NCBI GenBank assembly: GCA_033398695.1
Contig: CM065816.1
Span: 130,917,358-130,981,357 of the forward strand
Length of the DNA: 64,000 nucleotides
Direction: 5' to 3'
From: Orobanche coerulescens
Lineage: Eukaryota > Streptophyta > Magnoliopsida > Lamiales > Orobanchaceae
Shown here: positions 59,094 through 64,000 of the stretch, piece by piece
How positions within the stretch are numbered: the stretch's first letter is position 1
Layout: the number at the start of each line of letters is the position of its first letter
Program-made: the position numbers and the translations under genes
The notes under the pieces: generated by a model
Told to the model about the DNA's origin: nothing
The model's input: only the letters and a program-made list of their open reading frames with translations
The model's database searches: none

Positions 59094-59258
59094 GTTTCCA
59101 TATTCCGGCGATCGACGAGCTACCTTTTGATTTCCTGGTCGTATGGGAGCGGATACGAAGTTTGCCGGACGACGACTTTGATGCTCACTGGATTAACAAG
59201 GAGAGTCGTTGGTTGTCTGCTCGGCTATTCTGTTTCCCAAGACATCTCTCGGTATCAG

Positions 59259-59345
59259 GTATGAGTTTCTGCGATCTTCAATTGCTTGGCGATCGTCCTT
59301 TTGGAGGAATATGTCTAACTGTGGTTTGGTTGTTCTTCTTTGCAG
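59259..59345 (+). other. Intron 2 of the antisense gene
   Basis: 87 bases, GTATGAG to CTTTGCAG with a strong pyrimidine tract (GGTTGTTCTTCTTTGCAG). It splits a glutamate codon (1+2). Confidence 0.75.
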
Positions 59346-59739
59346 AAGTCCGCTTTCCTCGTTTCTTGGAGCCTCCATCGGAGATAGCTATGTCGAACCC
59401 TGGAGTTTTGGGTCGTCTCCGCCAGAAGAAGTTATCTCGGGCTCCTCCTGTGGCGTTACCTATCATTCCGGAGGTGGAGCCTCGCGTAGAGCCGATCGTG
59501 GCTGAGGAGGAAGTTCGGGAGGAGGGGCTTCGGACGAATCGTAAACGGCAGAGGTTGGGAGAAACTCCAGTTTCTGCCCTTGCCAGTGAGGTGCCGATCG
59601 CCGCGCCTCCGATCATTGTTGTTCCCCCGGCGAATGAGCCTACTCCCTCTGCGACTTTCCTGCAGGAGATGGCGATCGCCGAGGCTGAAACCCCTCGCGG
59701 GAAACCATACTTTGGCCGCGATCCCGAGAGATCCGAGAG

Positions 59740-59812
59740 GTGGACTTTGTTTGTTGAGTTGAATTTCGTCATTTGCGTAGGATATATGCAAACTTTTGTT
59801 TTGTTGATGCAG
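59740..59812 (+). other. Intron 3 of the antisense gene
   Basis: 73 bases, GTGGAC to TTGATGCAG, T-rich. It splits an arginine codon (2+1). The donor is weaker than the other two. Confidence 0.65.
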
Positions 59813-60758
59813 GATCCGCAGTACTAACCCATCTTGCCCGCCGATGGTGTTGGATTTTCTGGCGAGCCGATCTCCTCGCCATGCATTCGATGTTCCGCAG
59901 TATGTCAACCGGGCCATTTCTGCTTTGACGAAGGCCTGGACGATGGACTTAGATGCGATCGCTCGCCAGCGATCCGGGAGTGCAATGCAAGCCGTTTTTG
60001 CTCTTTCTCTCCAGGCGGCGACGATGGCTGCCGAGGCTGTGCAGGAGTTTGAGGGGCTTCCTTCCACTACTCGCCTGCAGGCGGATCTCGAGGCGGCTCA
60101 GAAAGAGAACGCGGAGTTCGCCGACAGGATTGTGGCAATGGAGAAGGACTCCTTGGATGCAGCTAAGCGGGCGAGTCATGAACTTGAGCTGGCGAGACGG
60201 GATGTCAAGCAAGCCCGGGTGATGGTTGACTGATTCCGGGACCGGATGACAGATGTCGTACGCTCGCAGACGGCCACTGAGAAGGAGGCCGATCGACTTA
60301 AGGTGACTGTCGCTCGGTTGACTAGCGAGCTGGCGGAGTCGAGGGAAAAGGCGGCTGCAAGGGAGGTCGAGCTCCAGGGTGCGCAATAGGCGATGGCGGA
60401 GCTGAAAGGGGAGGTAGAGGCGACCAAGGCCAATCCCTTTCTTAATGTGGAGTTTGTCAGTGAGTTTGCCTATTACATGGCATTCGCTGACTCGCTCCGA
60501 GCTGCTAAGAAGGGAGGATTGGAGGTCGGCCCTCTAGTCAAAAACTTCAAGGCATATGCGTTGGAGCACCCCCTTCATCCTAACTTCTCCGTGCCGATCT
60601 TGGACCTCGCAAAAATCGGTGTAGATCTGAGCTGGTATCCAACTCCGGCGAACCTTATTCATCCTGACGCTCCGGAGGACGGGGAGGCCGCTCCGGAAGC
60701 TGGCAAGGGGTCGCGGGCCGATCCGGAGGTTGAAGGCGAAGGCCAGGCACGGGCCTGA

Positions 60759-61319
60759 GGGTCTTCTCTTTTACTGCTTTAGCTTTTTCTTGTAATACTT
60801 AGGCCTTCGAGCGACCATGTATGTATTTCTAAAACTTCAAGTAATGAAAAGAATGTTTGATTCTCCGATTTATCACTTTAATGATTGCTTTTTGAGTCTT
60901 TTGTTTGACTTTGTACAAATGTGTGAGGAGAGATTGTTGCGTGTGTAGGTCTAAGTGAATTGATAAACTCATATAGATAACTTTTACAACAAATTTGATC
61001 GCTGCACAAACATCTGATAAATGCCGATCTCCGTATGTCGTTAAATAGAGACGATCGTCGTATATATATCTCCGCGCTCTTCCCCCTTGTTTTTGTTCAC
61101 TTAGTGAAAGTAAGGGGACGAAAATAAATCATTGAGTGAGCGGTCTTCAATTTTGTCGAATCCTCGAGGAAGGCCGTCCATCTCGGTCTTGAGGAACCGT
61201 GAACGATCACAGAGTTCGATGGACCGATCTCCACGATCATGTCTTGTGCGCGAGCGACATTCCATCTGATGGCTAAGTTCTCGCGACTCACTTAATTTTA
61301 TAGGGTTCTCCGTAGGCTG
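60759..61319 (+). other. 3' flank of the antisense gene
   Basis: T-rich sequence with AATGAAAAGAATG near 60843 could hold a poly(A) signal. Nothing else is coding. Confidence 0.35.
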
Positions 61320-62060
61320 CGCCTCACCTCGTATTTAAACGAAGGGCGTGCGGTCTTGGTCTGGAGAATTCCTTGCGCGGGGCGTCGTCGGATTAACCGA
61401 CTCCACGTCTGTGGCGTGTTAGCTCTTTTCTACCTCGGGCCGCTACTAAGATGGCGACCCTCGACGGTATACGTTGAGACGGGGGAGGGACGCGTTGCCT
61501 TGTCCGTGAAGGACCCACCATGTTAAGTGACAGACCTTCGAGGGCGGGCGATCGTGTCCACAAATCTATTTTGGAGGGCCCTCAGACTACGCCGGCCTCG
61601 TATTTAAACGAAGGGTGGGCGATCGTGGCCCAAAGGGACCTTGCATGGCCGAAGCGGTTGGTTCCATCAACCACCAGGACCATGGCTACACTCTTCTATC
61701 TCGGATCATCATGTTAGATGCCGATCGTCGACGGTGTACGTTGTGCGGGGGAGGTGATCTCGTGCCGTAGTCCACCAATTTAGATGATGAACTGTAGATG
61801 GCAAGCGAGTCCTCCGATTTGATTTGGAGAGACCTTCGGCTACGCCCGCCTCGTATTTAAACGAAGGGCGAACGATCGAAGCCCAAAGGAACCTTGCATG
61901 GATGGATCGTCGGTTTAATCGATTTTCGCGACCATGGCGGCACTCTTCTACCTCGGACCATCATGTCAGATGACGATCCTTGATGGTATACGTTGTGCTA
62001 TAGGAGGCGATCGCTGCTTAGGTCCATCATGTCGATGACGAACTTTAGAGGGCCACCGAG
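61320..62060. repeat. Tandem repeats of about 255-270 bp in Tat B
   Basis: CCTCGTATTTAAACGAAGGG occurs at 61327, 61596 and 61849. Around it are CTCTTCTAYCTCGGAYCATCATG and GACGGTRTACGTTG words in the same order, giving nearly three diverged units. Tat-lineage elements commonly carry such repeats between their coding regions and the 3' LTR. Confidence 0.8.
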
Positions 62061-62269
62061 TCATCCTCTTTTTCGAAGCGTTAGCTCGGGTAGTAACCTT
62101 TTGTTCACTGAGGTGCGAAATCGGGGAGAGACTTCCAAAGTTCCCTTCTATTGATTGAAGCATGTAGATACGATCGCTGAGGATGATCGAGGGGTCGCCT
62201 CGTATGAGCTTTCCAGCCTGTTCGCGTTCGACTCGGACGATCGTGTTGGGAGAATGCTAGGGGCTCCGG

Positions 62270-63807
62270 CTAAGCCAATAAACTGTCCAACTTGCCTTCC
62301 TCGAACAATATCCAGAGTTGTCTGAGGAGGTCGTGGCATTGGTTGGTGCTGTGGCCGGGACTCTTATGGTAGGTACAATATTGATTGTGGTCCAGATGAC
62401 CGTGGTCCCTTATCGCCTTTAGCTTGTTCAGCGGTTCGCGCCCCTTTATGGCGTAGAAAATGTGGGCCGGAGTTCGGTTGAACTTGTGGAGGAGATGGGT
62501 TTCCACATCCTCTAAGTCCTTGAGATCGCCGGGTGGCTTGGAGACCGCCTTCTTGGTTTTGGCGATCGTCGTCTTTCGGACAGGAGGTGGCATTTCCTCG
62601 CCTAGGCGGAGGGTGAGTAGCTTCTGCCTGGCCAGAAAGTCGGCAGCCTTAGCGCGGAAGATCGCGTAGGTTGGGGGGATGTCCTTCGTCAGATGTCTAA
62701 ACATGGGTGAGTGACCGTAGAATCCCCCCAGGACCGAATAGAGAGCGAGCTCGTCGCTGATGGGCTCGCCGGTGAGGACAATTTCGTCCACCCAGTCGAT
62801 ATAATCTGCATCGGACTCGTTTTCCCCTGCCTGATTTTCATCATGCGGTGGTGGCCTTCTGGTCTGGCGACCTTAGCGACGAAGTATGACGTGAAGTCAT
62901 TCGCCAATTTCTCAAAGGAGATGATCGATCACGGTGGTAGTGAGACGCACCACCTATGGGCCAGCTCACCCAATGTTAACGGGAAGATTCGGCACTTGGT
63001 TGCATCTGATGCCCCACACCTGGTCATGTAGATCCGGAACTTGCTTAGGTGGGTTTCGGGGTCCGATCTCCCTTCATATAGAGGTGTTTTGGGAGGGGCG
63101 ATCCTTGGTTGCATGGGGGCGAGCTCTATGTTGACTGCGAGTGGCTCGTTTGGTCCGATGATCTTTCTACAGGTGCTTGCCCCAGTGTCCAAAAGTGCTT
63201 TTATCTCGTCGAGCTGGTATTGCATAGCGGCCATCGCCGCGGCTTGGCTGCTCGCGGAAAGGCGCTCGGAGCGGGATCCGAGGCGATCAAGTACTGACCC
63301 CCTGGCGTTCGGAGCAGGAGCCAAACTGTTGACTCGTGTTTCGCTGGGAGTTGGGTATGCCGAACTCCTGGTGACGGACTCGGATTCCGTCATCTCGTGG
63401 TTGGGGCCAGAATGCCCCGGTCGCCATGATGGATCGCTTCTCAGGCGACTGAATACGGAACCGTCTGACCTTGCGAAAGCCTTTTCTCGCGACTCGGTGC
63501 TTTCCGACAATCGTTCGCCCAGTAGCCCTATAAACTTCCGTTTGCCCACGCGGCGGATGGCTGATGGAGTTAAAGCAGGTGCCGCGCATGCTCTCCGTCG
63601 CTCTTTTAGGATGGCCATAGCCTCCTCGATCTGTTCCGCGGTTTGGAACTGGCCGAGTGAGAGGCTGGCGTCATCCCTCAGGTGTGGGATCGAGAGTCTC
63701 GTGTTGCCGCGGCTTCCCTCTGCCGTCGGCTGGGGCTCGGATTGGGCCGAGATATGGTGTCCGGCGGATCGTAGAGCGGCTCTCTTCGATGTAGTGGTGG
63801 ACGTCAT
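62270..63807 (-). pseudogene. gag: gag of Tat element B
   Basis: It starts at the ATG at 63807 (MTSTTTSKRAALRSAGHH) after a leader with two GAACAGTGAGTGTTCTTC-like repeats. Stretch 63807-62929 holds a disordered N-terminal part and the core LSKFRIYMTRCGASDATKCR. A frameshift or stop near 62930-62800 separates it from 62791-62270. That second stretch contains DEIVLTGEPISDELALYS, GFYGHSPMFRHLTKDIPPTY and the knuckle YCTYHKSPGHSTNQC before ending GKLDSLLA. It would form the capsid. It is better preserved than in element A, but pol does not follow. Confidence 0.85.
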
Positions 63808-63913
63808 GATTCTGAAGGTTTTCTTTGAAGCGCAGTGAGTGTCACTTCAAGTATATGCCCCGAGAACAGTGAGTGTTCTTCGGGATGGTAGGAATAAAAA
63901 TGAAGGTTTAGAT

Positions 63914-63932
63914 CCCCTTCTTCTAGCGCCAA
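63914..63932 (-). other. Primer binding site of Tat element B
   Basis: The minus strand reads TTGGCGCTAGAAGAAGGGG next to the LTR, nearly identical to element A (3914-3931). Confidence 0.65.
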
Positions 63933-63933
63933 T

Positions 63934-64000
63934 TGTTGCTACCGAAAATATTATCCGAAGATAAATATTGCTGGAATGGAAGGATAGCAAACAAAGTGCG
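63934..64000 (-). repeat. 5' LTR of Tat element B (cut by window end)
   Basis: The first 67 bases match 56505-56571 except at two positions (TACCGAAA for TACCCAAA, and AAATATT for AGATATT). Confidence 0.9.

Larger units (their letters stand above)
58094..60758 (+). pseudogene. Four-exon antisense gene of the Tat element (PF04195-like protein)
   Basis: Exons 58094-59024, 59094-59258, 59346-59739 and 59813-60758 are joined by three short GT-AG introns, and the frame is kept across every junction. The product starts MSGTSSHGVGTSSAVG. The segment FHVPSDVDLFVPTENERVDQ through MVSVNEAIMEAGLRFPMSFS and WFWVAGAWKAS resembles the 'putative gypsy-type transposon' domain (PF04195) known from additional ORFs of Tat-lineage elements. 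Exon 3 is rich in proline and basic residues (RTNRKRQRL). Exon 4 is a long coiled coil (LQADLEAAQKENAEFADRI, ADRLKVTVARLTSELAESRE) and ends acidic. In-frame stops at 58838 (TAG), 60231 (TGA) and 60387 (TAG) break this copy. Its role is unknown. Confidence 0.8.
56505..64000 (-). mobile_element. Tat-lineage retrotransposon B, gag-only, with antisense gene
   Basis: Minus-strand order: 5' LTR (63934 past the window end), primer site, gag (63807-62270), tandem repeats (62060-61320), a plus-strand spliced gene (58094-60758), polypurine tract and 3' LTR (56505-57569). No protease, polymerase or integrase motif is present, so it depends on a partner such as element A's family. The visible 67 bases of the 5' LTR differ from the 3' LTR at two positions, pointing to a relatively recent insertion into CACTA-3. 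The left target pentamer is CATGG; the right one is outside the window. Confidence 0.9.

Noticed and set aside
58094..60758. An ordinary host gene lying between transposons
   Set aside because: It sits between gag and the polypurine tract of a Tat element, and its domain type is known from Tat additional ORFs, so it belongs to the element.

Overview
This window is a stretch of plant nuclear DNA, almost certainly from a flowering plant and probably a eudicot. It is built almost entirely of transposable elements nested in one another. I recognise no intact host gene. The evidence for a plant nucleus is chromovirus, Tat-type and copia-type LTR retrotransposons, CACTA (En/Spm) transposons with subterminal repeats, an RTE-clade LINE, tRNA-derived SINEs, Stowaway-type MITEs, a piece of plastid ycf2, and captured exons of the plastid import receptor TOC34.

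Layout, left to right. 1-4889: Tat-lineage Ty3/gypsy element A on the minus strand, cut by the window edge inside RNase H, with its 5' LTR at 3932-4889. 4890-9340: a degenerate 29-bp tandem array that changes orientation near 9205 and is interrupted by an unidentified segment (5301-6109) and a chromovirus-like solo LTR (6518-8586). 9340-13514: Ty1/copia LTR, leader and broken gag. 13515-18460: minus-oriented chromovirus-like LTR sequence with two tandem arrays, interrupted by a plastid ycf2 fragment and by the 3' end of an Athila-like element. 18461-28430: AT-rich DNA with a 1-kb TIR element, two SINEs, a nearly complete RTE LINE (23703-26990) and several MITEs.

29317-52260 is one Tekay/Del-type chromovirus. 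Its 5' LTR was hit by two CACTA elements, each with a 3-bp target duplication: CACTA-1 (29561-36337), with tnp2-like and tnp1-like genes, and CACTA-2 (36952-43668). The chromovirus itself sits inside an older Athila-like LTR copy that also carries a 401-bp mini-CACTA. 52490-56504 is the left part of CACTA-3, with a decayed full-length-type tnp2. It is split by Tat element B (56505 to beyond 64000).

Three things stand out. CACTA-2 carries exon-intron fragments of three unrelated host genes, all on its minus strand and with GT-AG borders kept: YJU2/CWC16, TOC34 and IST1. Tat element B has gag but no pol, and opposite to its gag it carries a four-exon gene with its own TATA box. That gene's splice junctions are all in frame, but three stop codons interrupt it. 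The 29-bp array predates every insertion that touches it. Nearly all coding regions are broken by nonsense codons and small indels, so the window mostly records dead or non-autonomous copies.
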